A stretch of 36,938 bases of DNA from a virus. The DNA lies in the IMG/VR virus record IMGVR_UViG_3300005518_000015, positions 1 to 36,938 of that record. One strand, written 5' to 3'. The position numbers and the translations under genes were made by a program. Shown one piece after another: positions 29,484 to 35,826 of the stretch. The notes below the pieces were generated by a model that saw nothing but the letters and a program-made list of their open reading frames with translations, did not search any database and was not told the origin of the DNA. Each line of letters starts with the position of its first letter. Position 1 is the stretch's first letter.

Positions 29484-29648
29484 ATGACGACGATCAAATA
29501 TGCTATATACGTCGATCACTTAGGATCGCTTTCAGGCTTTTCAAAGTGGGCAACAGAAAATGACACCGACAGCGCCGGCGAGTGTGCGGCAGGCCTGCTA
29601 AAGAACGCTGACGTTGCGGCAATAAGGATCGAAAAGGTGTATTCATAA
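29484..29648 (+). CDS. Micro-protein (54 aa)
   Basis: First gene of the operon. The small fold (IKYAIYVDHLGSLSGFSKWA ... IRIEKVY) is mixed beta-alpha-beta, like small ferredoxin-like or ribbon-helix proteins. Stop overlaps the next ATG (TAATG). Unknown function. Confidence 0.56.
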   Translation: MTTIKYAIYVDHLGSLSGFSKWATENDTDSAGECAAGLLKNADVAAIRIEKVYS

Positions 29649-29812
29649 TGACACTCTCAGACTTTGATCAAATGCAGGAAACGCTTAGGGATCTAGAGCA
29701 AGCCGGCGTCTATATCATGTTATTCGGCCACAAAACAACCTCGAGCCAGTTGCAATCATTGCTTGCCGGCCTTGACAAGCTACGGGTGAAATATCCGGGG
29801 TGCTTTCAATGA
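29648..29812 (+). CDS. Micro-protein (54 aa)
   Basis: Helical N-terminus (LSDFDQMQETLRDLEQAG) and amphipathic C-terminus. ATGA overlap with the following CxCGH gene. Unknown. Confidence 0.55.
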   Translation: MTLSDFDQMQETLRDLEQAGVYIMLFGHKTTSSQLQSLLAGLDKLRVKYPGCFQ

Positions 29813-29970
29813 AATGCGTTTGCGGCCATGACTTTGGCATACACGGCTTTGAAGATTATGTTAACTTTAGAAAAGTCTGCCATGAGGGCATGAATACGCC
29901 AAATGCCTGCACCTGCAAAGATTTCAAAAGGAAATATCCAAAGAGGATTGCGAGGGCGGCCCTAAAATGA
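29809..29970 (+). CDS. CxCGH-family zinc micro-protein (53 aa)
   Basis: CVCGHDFGIH near the start, a central Cys-His (KVCHEG), then ACTCKDF and a basic tail (KRKYPKRIARA). Same pattern as 7912 and 31226. Probably one zinc ion. ATGA overlaps both neighbours. Confidence 0.64.
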   Translation: MKCVCGHDFGIHGFEDYVNFRKVCHEGMNTPNACTCKDFKRKYPKRIARAALK

Positions 29971-30146
29971 CACATTTGAATATCAAGACGTTTGCAGACT
30001 ATAGCTTTGAACAATTGACTAAAGCAATAAACGACTTTTTGAGCTCAATACCTGCCGAAAGAGTCAAAGATATAAAGAATACGACGACATTCGACAGCGC
30101 CAACGGCGATATGCTATTCATGGCAATGGTGATTTACACAATATGA
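29967..30146 (+). CDS. Micro-protein (59 aa)
   Basis: Acidic-to-neutral, helical, no metal motif (YSFEQLTKAINDFLSSI). ATGA overlap with the following membrane peptide. Unknown. Confidence 0.52.
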   Translation: MTHLNIKTFADYSFEQLTKAINDFLSSIPAERVKDIKNTTTFDSANGDMLFMAMVIYTI

Positions 30147-30250
30147 CTCTGCTAACGAGAGAGTTTAAACAGGGCCTGCTAATAGGCACGGTGCTAGGCT
30201 TAGGAATAGCTACAATAGTGTTTGCAATAACATGGAGCTTAGGCATATGA
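30143..30250 (+). CDS. Membrane micro-protein (35 aa)
   Basis: One transmembrane helix (GLLIGTVLGLGIATIVFAIT) after a short charged N-terminus. Overlaps both neighbours by 4 nt. Confidence 0.48.
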   Translation: MTLLTREFKQGLLIGTVLGLGIATIVFAITWSLGI

Positions 30251-30393
30251 CGCCAACAGAATTTGACAACGCATTAGAGGATCTTATCCTAAACTCATTT
30301 AGCTCTCAAGAGGAACAAAGCGAGGCAATCAAATACTTTAGGGGCATTGACTTGGGCGATTTGATCGAAAAGGTTGTTAGCAAATATGACTGA
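30247..30393 (+). CDS. Acidic micro-protein (48 aa)
   Basis: Helical and acidic (EFDNALEDLILNSF, SQEEQSEAIKYF). Overlaps the next gene by 8 nt. Unknown. Confidence 0.5.
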   Translation: MTPTEFDNALEDLILNSFSSQEEQSEAIKYFRGIDLGDLIEKVVSKYD

Positions 30394-30628
30394 CGGAATA
30401 ATCCAAAAAGTATTCGCACCAATTAAGACATTCTATGAAGCATGTTCTAACAATGAATATAAAATGGCAATTACACCGCAAGAAGTATTGAGAGATTTAG
30501 ATGAATTACAGCAAGAATTAATATCAAAAACAAAGAAAGTAGAATTTAATAATAACAATTTAGATATTAGTTTTGCTTGTGGAATAAAATCATTTAGAGA
30601 TTACTTAATAGGTGATAACAAAGCTTGA
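30386..30628 (+). CDS. Small helical protein, AT-rich codons (80 aa)
   Basis: ATG 30386 is preferred over TTG 30374. A helix pair spans TPQEVLRDLDELQQEL. Codon choice is strikingly AT-rich (AAT, TTA, ATT, GAA) compared with adjacent genes, as at 11784 and 12655, pointing to separate origin. Unknown family. Confidence 0.58.
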   Translation: MTDGIIQKVFAPIKTFYEACSNNEYKMAITPQEVLRDLDELQQELISKTKKVEFNNNNLDISFACGIKSFRDYLIGDNKA

Positions 30629-30789
30629 CCGAGGGAATTATAACAACTGCAATAGTTAAACGATTTAGCAAAAGAGGCGGCGCTTATGTCAGCGTGCCAA
30701 GCAACCTCATTGATAAAGAGGTTTACATTGTGCCAAAGGACCGCATTGCAGGGATCACCGTGCAGTTGAAAGAGGCAGCCAAGAAATGA
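30625..30789 (+). CDS. DUF2080/AbrB-like DNA-binding protein (54 aa)
   Basis: TTG 30625 overlaps the previous stop. VKRFSKRGGAYVSVPSNLI followed by KEVYIVP matches the swapped beta-hairpin of AbrB-like and DUF2080 'transposon-encoded' archaeal proteins. Likely a dimeric DNA-binding regulator of this operon or an addiction-type antitoxin; no toxin gene is evident. Confidence 0.66.
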   Translation: MTEGIITTAIVKRFSKRGGAYVSVPSNLIDKEVYIVPKDRIAGITVQLKEAAKK

Positions 30790-31055
30790 GCGATAAGATT
30801 GCAACGGTTCAACAACCTGAGCTTAATGAGGCATTTCAAAACCTGAAAAAAGCAATTGTCAAAGCCGCCAATAGCATGACAATGCACCAAAGCAGCGGCG
30901 AATTGCTATTTAACATTAACCTAGTCACATTGCAAATAGTCGAAAATCTAATCCATGACACACTTGATATGCAAGTGCAAGTTGTCAGTGGGGGCAAGCT
31001 GACAAAGGATCAATTAATGCAGCAAGCGAGAAAAGCCGAGGAAGATTTGAAATGA
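30786..31055 (+). CDS. Small helical protein (89 aa)
   Basis: Long amphipathic helices (LNEAFQNLKKAIVKAANSM; LTKDQLMQQARKAEEDL), no cysteines. ATGA overlaps on both sides. Next to the DUF2080-like gene. Unknown. Confidence 0.56.
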   Translation: MSDKIATVQQPELNEAFQNLKKAIVKAANSMTMHQSSGELLFNINLVTLQIVENLIHDTLDMQVQVVSGGKLTKDQLMQQARKAEEDLK

Positions 31056-31222
31056 GTGAGCCTATTGAGCTGCCTGATCAAGCTGTAGCTTATTGTCCTC
31101 TATGCGGCCAAGTAACGGGCCAAGTCTATATGCCTGATATTGAAGGCTTTCAAATCCATTGCCTGAAATGTGACAAGTGGACCGTTATAACACATATTTT
31201 TGAAAGCGAGAGAGGCCCATAA
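31052..31222 (+). CDS. Zinc-ribbon micro-protein (56 aa)
   Basis: YCPLCGQV and HCLKCDKW, 19 residues apart, are the two knuckles of a zinc ribbon like those of transcription factors and RNA polymerase subunits. Function unknown. Confidence 0.62.
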   Translation: MSEPIELPDQAVAYCPLCGQVTGQVYMPDIEGFQIHCLKCDKWTVITHIFESERGP

Positions 31223-31225
31223 AAA

Positions 31226-31354
31226 ATGAACCAGCTTTGCAAATGCGGCCATGAAAGAAATGAACATATTTTGCCCGGCTATTGGGCTGCGAGTAAGCCG
31301 GGTTGCCTTGGCGGAAATGGAGCTTGCACATGCAAGAGGTTTCACAAACAATGA
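31226..31354 (+). CDS. CxCGH-family zinc micro-protein (42 aa)
   Basis: CKCGHERNEH, a middle Cys (PGCLGG) and ACTCKRF. Third clear copy of the pattern, three bases after the previous stop. Confidence 0.64.
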   Translation: MNQLCKCGHERNEHILPGYWAASKPGCLGGNGACTCKRFHKQ

Positions 31355-31461
31355 GAGCCAGCACAGAGTATGATTTTTGGGATCAGTTGCTAGAAAGGTT
31401 AGAGGAACAAAACAAGATCCTGGCAGAGATAAGCGCAACGCTCAAGAGGGCATTAAAATGA
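31351..31461 (+). CDS. Coiled-coil micro-protein (36 aa)
   Basis: A single amphipathic helix with heptad-like leucines (WDQLLERLEEQNKILAEISA), likely a dimeriser. ATGA overlaps on both sides. Confidence 0.5.
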   Translation: MRASTEYDFWDQLLERLEEQNKILAEISATLKRALK

Positions 31462-31622
31462 GCCAATGTTGTATATGCCTGGCGCCAATAAAGACAGGCC
31501 TTGCCGTGTGTGAATGTGAGGGCCAGCAATGCCTTTTGATATTCCGTTACCTGTCAAAAACTGGCCTGCTTAGAAAATTCCTTTTGGATCGTGAGCGTGA
31601 GCATGACAAGAGTAGATTATAG
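31458..31622 (+). CDS. Cys-rich micro-protein (54 aa)
   Basis: QCCICLAP and VCECEGQQC supply six cysteines within 27 residues, then a basic helix (RKFLLDREREHDK). ATG 31458 gives the ATGA overlap; the open frame upstream to 31377 overlaps the preceding gene. Confidence 0.56.
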   Translation: MSQCCICLAPIKTGLAVCECEGQQCLLIFRYLSKTGLLRKFLLDREREHDKSRL

Positions 31623-31788
31623 CCTAAAGAACTATTGCCGTCATTGCGATAAGCGATTTGCAAAGAGTGCAAGCCGCTGTGACGAATGCGGCAAGTCTCT
31701 GAGAACGAGAGCCCAAAGAGCCAACCAGGCGGGCAATAAAGCTTATCAAATGAGAGTCAAACAGCAAGGCGGCGGCATAATAAAATGA
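31603..31788 (+). CDS. Zinc-ribbon protein with basic tail (61 aa)
   Basis: YCRHCDKRFAKSASRCDECG: two Cys pairs 11 residues apart. Basic tail (RTRAQRANQAGNK) suited to nucleic acids. ATG 31603 overlaps the previous gene by 20 nt; GTG 31591 is also possible. Confidence 0.6.
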   Translation: MTRVDYSLKNYCRHCDKRFAKSASRCDECGKSLRTRAQRANQAGNKAYQMRVKQQGGGIIK

Positions 31789-31961
31789 CAAAGATCAAAA
31801 CCAAGGTAACATTTTCCGGCGTTCCTGCCGGCACAACTGGCAATGCCGAGCTAGAAAAAGACGGCCTGTTTAAAATAACATGGGATCTGCCAAGGTCAAG
31901 GCCTTTAGTGGATTGGTTTACCAGATCAGAATTTGACCGACATCTTGAGGTAATAGAATAA
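31785..31961 (+). CDS. Small beta-rich protein (58 aa)
   Basis: Alternating pattern (KIKTKVTFSGVPAGTTG, FKITWDLP) suggests a small beta sandwich or barrel. No metal motif. TAATG overlap with the next gene. Confidence 0.55.
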   Translation: MTKIKTKVTFSGVPAGTTGNAELEKDGLFKITWDLPRSRPLVDWFTRSEFDRHLEVIE

Positions 31962-32182
31962 TGCCAATGCCGAGAATGATCCTCACTGAAAATATATGCC
32001 ATTGTTGCGGCGCCACTATTTACCGGCGTTGGCAGCATATGTATTGGGGCTATTCGCCAATGGCAGAATGTGAGAGGGCCCAAAGGCTACTAGACTATGA
32101 AAGATCTTTAACATGGAAAGACAAGCTGAAATCTAAATTCTATAACTTATTTGATCCAATATTTGAGGCCTGGTATGATTGA
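31961..32182 (+). CDS. Zinc-site protein (73 aa)
   Basis: ICHCCGATIY near the N-terminus, then HMYWGY and a later Cys (AECERA), giving three to four ligands. Charged C-terminus. Unknown. Confidence 0.57.
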   Translation: MPMPRMILTENICHCCGATIYRRWQHMYWGYSPMAECERAQRLLDYERSLTWKDKLKSKFYNLFDPIFEAWYD

Positions 32183-32400
32183 AGCTAATTAGAGATTTTG
32201 ACACACTGACCAAGCGCAAAAAAATAGCCGTCGGCATATTCTCAACAATAGTTGGCTGCTTTGTCTTGCTGATAATGGATCTTTCAATGGGTTTGTCATT
32301 GGACCAGGCGATAAACGAACTATCAATAACTGTCGTTGTTAGCCTGCTTGCGTCGGTCCTTTATGGCATAGTAGTGCGATTGCGGTTGCTCAAACCGTGA
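32179..32400 (+). CDS. Two-helix membrane protein (73 aa)
   Basis: TTG 32179 (TTGA overlap). Basic N-terminus (LTKRKK), helices at about residues 16-36 and 48-66, basic C-terminus, so both ends inside. Last gene of the operon. Confidence 0.58.
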   Translation: MKLIRDFDTLTKRKKIAVGIFSTIVGCFVLLIMDLSMGLSLDQAINELSITVVVSLLASVLYGIVVRLRLLKP

Positions 32401-32482
32401 GGAAAACCATTTAAGGCGTAGCTACCAACGCAATTGTAAGGCTTGCTTTCTGCCCAACGGGAACGCAAAAGCCCTGGCTCAC

Positions 32483-32507
32483 CCTGCAAAAATTGCACTT
32501 TTGCAGG
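32483..32507 (+). terminator. Hairpin CCTGCAAAA-N7-TTTTGCAGG
   Basis: Perfect 9-bp stem after the micro-protein operon, followed by AGCCTTTTATAA. It may end the operon transcript or protect its 3' end. Confidence 0.42.
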
Positions 32508-32568
32508 CAGCCTTTTATAATTCAACAAATAACAAGGACATGCACGGGAAAGATCCGAGCACCCAAAT

Positions 32569-32619
32569 GGCCTTGGTTGCGAGCCCTAGCCACGTAAGGG
32601 ATCTTTTGCAACCAAGGCC
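32569..32619. other. Long stem-loop with 12-bp arms
   Basis: GGCCTTGGTTGC (32569-32580) pairs perfectly with GCAACCAAGGCC (32608-32619); within the 27-nt loop, CCCT and AGGG can form an inner stem. TTTTAAT follows. Looks like a structured RNA or replication element. Confidence 0.5.
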
Positions 32620-32798
32620 TTTTAATCAATATGGACCTTTGATCAATGTTATTAACAATTCAACTTTACCGAGGCGGCCACGTCTAAAAATTCACGCTCA
32701 AAATCCGTCGAATGTTATTAACATTTGCACCGGACACTTTTGCCAAAGACGCCAAGACATACTAAAGCTTATTTACACCCACATTGAATAAGGGGTTA

Positions 32799-33104
32799 TT
32801 GGCAAGACAAGGAACGGCAGCGCATGAGAAAGCATTGCAGGAAAAAATAAGCGAGTTGAAAAGGGCCGGCTATAGGGTTGTAGCTCTTCATGGCATGACG
32901 CCAGACGCAATAGCAACCAAAAATGGCAAACTGATAGCAGTTGATATTCTAGGTCAAGCGTGGACTAAAAGAGGGCTCAAGAACAAGTTTACATACGCCG
33001 AAAAAGAAAGGCAATACCTCAAGGTGCTTGGCTTTGACGAGCTGATCATTGCAACTTTTATCTATGAGAGCAGCTTGCAACGGCGGCGAAAGGGCTCACG
33101 CTAG
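32799..33104 (+). CDS. PD-(D/E)XK nuclease-like small protein (about 101 aa)
   Basis: Fold-like order: helix (EKALQEKISELKRAGY), strand RVVAL, then TPDAIATKNGKLIAVDIL, which matches the PD ... (D/E)xK region of the restriction-nuclease superfamily except that the Lys of the ExK triad is not in place. The C-terminal helix and strand (EKERQYLKVLGFDELIIAT) also fit. It could be an inactive or variant nuclease, or a Holliday-junction or Vsr-like protein. TTG 32799 lies about 28 nt from GCTTATTTA; TTG 32784 is possible. Confidence 0.55.
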   Translation: MARQGTAAHEKALQEKISELKRAGYRVVALHGMTPDAIATKNGKLIAVDILGQAWTKRGLKNKFTYAEKERQYLKVLGFDELIIATFIYESSLQRRRKGSR

Positions 33105-33267
33105 ATCAAACCAATAACTTTAAAGCGGCGTGCATTTCAACCATTGACGAGGCCTAGGGCCCGGTGAATAGGCCTTGCATGTAACACACCAAGAATAAGT
33201 GCGTATGAAGTTCATTTAGCCGGGCCCACTTCACCCCTATATAGGCGCCGCCAAAAGTTGCGTAGAA

Positions 33268-33275
33268 TTTTTTTT
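33268..33275 (+). terminator. T8 terminator
   Basis: Eight consecutive T bases downstream of the nuclease-like gene, the typical archaeal termination signal. Confidence 0.5.
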
Positions 33276-33474
33276 AAAACATAACTATTGCATAGGCTTG
33301 GGTTGTGCTCAAGTGCCTAAGTCGAACATAGATTAAATGGCAAACATGCAAGGTCCGGACAGCCAGAAAGCCGATCTTTATGGATCTTACAACTCAATTT
33401 GCAGGCGTGTCTTTAACGGCTGCATATTAGCCTTACATTTGAAAACTATGTTAATATAATATTATCAAAAATTC

Positions 33475-33529
33475 ATAGCTGTAAGAACCGGAAAGTTTGA
33501 TCTGCCGGCATACCGGGAATTACAGCTAT
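33475..33529. other. 55-bp dyad with ATAGCTGTAA/TTACAGCTAT arms
   Basis: Perfect 10-bp inverted arms (33475-33484, 33520-33529). The interior has three CCGG blocks (33488, 33505, 33513) that can pair with each other. AT-rich DNA precedes it and GGGGCCTTTTATG follows. Candidate origin stem or a short structured RNA. Confidence 0.5.
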
Positions 33530-33591
33530 TAGGGGCCTTTTATGATACTGACATAATTCTTAAAACCTATGTTGCTTTGTTTACTTTTACA

Positions 33592-33604
33592 CGCTTATAT
33601 CTTA
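33592..33604 (+). promoter_or_regulatory. Probable promoter of the ATPase operon
   Basis: CGCTTATATCTTA, with TTATAT centred about 33 nt before ATG 33631, slightly longer than the leaderless spacing elsewhere, so a leader of a few bases is likely. Confidence 0.5.
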
Positions 33605-33630
33605 GTCTATAACATTAGCTATAAAGTATT

Positions 33631-34917
33631 ATGCAGGTAACAAGCAAGGCAACCCAAAGCAGACAGGACACAGCCGCCACGTCGGCGCAAGGCTCGCCTG
33701 CCTATGTTCCTTACAATGAAAGGTTTACCAACATTGCAGGGTTTGATATCAAAGTCAAAGCAACGGTTGCAGACTTGGCAAGGAAAATTGATAATCATAA
33801 TAGATCAAGAGGCTTTACAAACTTGCTTGCCATTGGTGACAGCGGCAGCGGCAAGACAACCTTTTATCAAAACCTGAAACATGAGTTACACTTAAGGCAC
33901 CCGTTTAATATGCGACATTTCAAAGAGCACCAAATTCTAAACATAACTCAGATATTGAAACAACTGCCAAAGAAGCAAGATTATATCCTTGGCTTTGACG
34001 ACGTTAGCTTTCTAGTCAAGAAAGGCAAAATGAAAGAGGATCAATTAATGGATATGTTCCATGAGCTAACAAAGGTTAGGCACACGGTGCAAGGCCGGGT
34101 TGTTGCAATCTTTATTATCCATTATCCATATGCAATTGAAAAGTTCATGCGCCAAGCCGGCTATAGAGTTTTAACGTCGATCACCGACGACGAGCGAGAA
34201 ATTTACATAAAGCTCTTTGGGCCGCAATCAAGGCGAATTATCGAACAATTCATAATTGACGACAGATATCAAACCGAGGAAAGCCAATTTAGATTGCCGG
34301 ACCGTCGAGGCAACTTTGTCAACTTTACGCCAAAAGAACCGTTTAAGCTGGCCCTGGCGTCACGCATGGGGGATCTCACGTTTATGGTTTATCAAAGGAT
34401 CGATTGCAAGCTTTGCGCCGAGGCTCAAGACGACGAAGATTTTGATCGGAAATGGATCGAAAGTCAAGTGCAAAAATATGGATTGAGGCGAGTTATGAGA
34501 GTTGGCGCCTGGTATGGCTATACTCAAACCGGCGTCAGTATTTTAGACGCAAAAGATCGGGCCCTATACAATGCCTGGCAACAATATTCACAACGCAATA
34601 ATGTTGACTATAAGGGCCTAGTCTCGGTCCTGAAAGAAGTTAAAGCATACAAATGGCAAAAAGGTGAGGATAAGCCAAGCAAACAAGAAATAGATCTATT
34701 CCTGACGCAAAAGCTTAACGAATTGCAGGCCCACATGAAGGCGGCCGCAAAAGGCGAAATAATGCCTGAAAATGAGCTTGTCAAGGATCAAGAGAAAGAG
34801 CCGGCTGAGGTTGACGACGCCGACGAGCAAGACGAGGCTGACGACGACTTTGAAAGCGCAATCTTTAAAAAGTTTGGCACAAATCAGCAAGACGACGAGG
34901 GCGAAGATCAAGAATGA
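33631..34917 (+). CDS. P-loop ATPase, viral (428 aa)
   Basis: Walker A GDSGSGKTT (about residues 69-77) and Walker B-like YILGFDDVSF (about 118-127), with a further conserved-looking VVAIFIIHY strand (about 153-161) that may be the sensor. Residues 210-380 form a helical/beta C-terminal domain. The last 50 residues are very acidic (EVDDADEQDEADDD), a likely protein- or SSB-mimicking tail. Possible roles are genome packaging (FtsK/HerA-like) or replication initiation (DnaA/Orc-like, as for fusellovirus ATPases). Position next to the origin candidate slightly favours replication. Confidence 0.75.
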   Translation: MQVTSKATQSRQDTAATSAQGSPAYVPYNERFTNIAGFDIKVKATVADLARKIDNHNRSRGFTNLLAIGDSGSGKTTFYQNLKHELHLRHPFNMRHFKEHQILNITQILKQLPKKQDYILGFDDVSFLVKKGKMKEDQLMDMFHELTKVRHTVQGRVVAIFIIHYPYAIEKFMRQAGYRVLTSITDDEREIYIKLFGPQSRRIIEQFIIDDRYQTEESQFRLPDRRGNFVNFTPKEPFKLALASRMGDLTFMVYQRIDCKLCAEAQDDEDFDRKWIESQVQKYGLRRVMRVGAWYGYTQTGVSILDAKDRALYNAWQQYSQRNNVDYKGLVSVLKEVKAYKWQKGEDKPSKQEIDLFLTQKLNELQAHMKAAAKGEIMPENELVKDQEKEPAEVDDADEQDEADDDFESAIFKKFGTNQQDDEGEDQE

Positions 34918-35084
34918 AATGCAACAGGTGCGGCAATTCAGATCAAGACGATTTCATTGTTATTGACAAAGAGGGCTCAAGGCAATGGTTCTGCAATCTT
35001 TGCGATAATTTAGTTAAAGTAATAGAGCTAGGCATGTTAATTGACGCAAAATATCAAAGAACGTTGGGCGAACATAGATCATGA
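34914..35084 (+). CDS. Zinc-ribbon micro-protein (56 aa)
   Basis: KCNRCGN and FCNLCDN, about 21 residues apart, a clean zinc ribbon. ATGA overlaps with the ATPase gene before and the membrane gene after, so it may be a partner of the ATPase. Confidence 0.62.
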   Translation: MKCNRCGNSDQDDFIVIDKEGSRQWFCNLCDNLVKVIELGMLIDAKYQRTLGEHRS

Positions 35085-35287
35085 TAACAAGAGGCAAGTT
35101 TAACAGTTTAATCAACCCCAAGGCCATTGCTGCGGCGTTCATAATATTGGCCGCAATATGCTTTGTTTTCTCAATTTTTGAGTATAGCATGGCTTTCCTT
35201 GTTGCGGGCCTTGTCTGCCTAATGGAAAGTGCATTTATGGTATGGGTGCACAAAAAGGCGATAAGAGAGAATGATCAAAAGTCTTAA
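35081..35287 (+). CDS. Two-helix membrane protein (68 aa)
   Basis: Helices at about residues 15-33 and 36-54, with basic ends (VHKKAIREN). It is followed by a very similar layout in the next gene (overlap 17 nt); the two may be diverged copies or a heteromeric pair. Confidence 0.58.
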   Translation: MITRGKFNSLINPKAIAAAFIILAAICFVFSIFEYSMAFLVAGLVCLMESAFMVWVHKKAIRENDQKS

Positions 35288-35483
35288 GCTGATTGCATAT
35301 TTTATCCGGCTGCCAAAAACCCTAGGCCTTATTTATTTAACATGCGCCTTGATTTGGTTGACCTTAGGCATATTTTGGTTGCAAAACATATTTTGGATCG
35401 CTGGCAGCGGCATTTGGTTTTTCGACGCCTGGTTATGTTTCAAAGCCCACAAGATAAGGGCGGAAAAATATGCCAGCGAATAG
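35271..35483 (+). CDS. Two-helix membrane protein (70 aa)
   Basis: Trp/Leu-rich helices (LIYLTCALIWLTLGIFWL and IFWIAGSGIWFFDAWLC), basic at both ends, so both termini inside. The ATG overlaps the previous gene. Virion envelope or assembly factor by context. Confidence 0.58.
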   Translation: MIKSLKLIAYFIRLPKTLGLIYLTCALIWLTLGIFWLQNIFWIAGSGIWFFDAWLCFKAHKIRAEKYASE

Positions 35484-35802
35484 CTCAAAGACGCCTGCAA
35501 GCATGATCATGGCAGGAATATTGCAAGTAAGACAAGCAGCAATCAATTGCTATGAAAACACAAATTATTATCTCAGTGCGCAACTTTATTGGCAAAGTGC
35601 GGCCTTGCTGCCAGTCGAGGCAAAAAAGACACTCAAGCTTGATCCGCCGCCAAGTGCAGGCGATAAAAACGCAATGACGCCTGAATTGTCATTAGCTGCA
35701 CGGCAATGGATTGAAAAGTATGCAGCTCATATTAACGAGCAAATATCAGTCTATGTTTACGGCTACTTTGAAAGAGGCCGCCAAATGAAACAAGGTTATT
35801 AG
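35470..35802 (+). CDS. Helical protein of unknown function (110 aa)
   Basis: Overlaps the previous gene by 14 nt. The first half is helical with repeated Tyr/Asn (CYENTNYYLSAQLYWQSAALL), resembling a TPR-like helix pair; a Pro-rich turn (DPPPSAG) and more helices follow. No membrane segment. The stop overlaps the fibre promoter. Confidence 0.57.
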   Translation: MPANSSKTPASMIMAGILQVRQAAINCYENTNYYLSAQLYWQSAALLPVEAKKTLKLDPPPSAGDKNAMTPELSLAARQWIEKYAAHINEQISVYVYGYFERGRQMKQGY

Positions 35803-35805
35803 TAA
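35792..35805 (+). promoter_or_regulatory. Promoter of the fibre gene, recurrent type
   Basis: AAGGTTATTAGTAA. TTATTA is centred 28.5 nt before ATG 35827. Confidence 0.7.
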
Positions 35806-35826
35806 CGGCCTTCTTTGCCTAAGTTA

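Larger units (their letters stand above)
32401..32798. other. Structured non-coding block A
   Basis: No convincing gene. It contains two hairpins (32483-32507 and 32569-32619) and a 13-bp direct repeat AATGTTATTAACA at 32645-32657 and 32711-32723, each copy nearly palindromic. A 96-codon frame from 32501 is open but runs through both structures and has atypical codons. Candidate roles: operon terminator plus origin iterons, or a non-coding RNA. Confidence 0.5.
33105..33630. other. Structured non-coding block B, origin candidate
   Basis: 526 nt without a gene. Left half: inverted repeats AGGCCTA/TAGGCCT (33150-33156, 33169-33175), GGGCCCGG/CCGGGCCC (33157-33164, 33220-33227) and TGAAGT/ACTTCA (33207-33212, 33227-33232), then the palindromic TATA CTATATAG (about 33237-33244). 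An 8-T run lies at 33268-33275. Right half: AT-rich TTAATATAATATTAT (about 33451-33465) next to a dyad at 33475-33529. The mix of an AT-rich stretch and dyads beside an ATPase gene fits a replication origin; a non-coding RNA is the alternative. Confidence 0.5.

Noticed and set aside
31100-31438. 112-codon minus-strand frame
   Set aside because: Opposite the zinc-ribbon and CxCGH genes of the micro-protein operon.
32501-32791. 96-codon plus-strand frame
   Set aside because: It runs through two perfect stem-loops and a repeated near-palindrome, has codons unlike other genes here and no start at the right distance from a promoter.
27975-33325. Shared 10-mer AGTGCCTAAG in two non-coding gaps
   Set aside because: A single 10-bp match is expected by chance at this genome size.
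27879-33630. tRNA gene or tRNA fragment as attachment site
   Set aside because: I looked on both strands for T-loop-like GTTCRANNC sequences and acceptor stems in the gaps and saw none.
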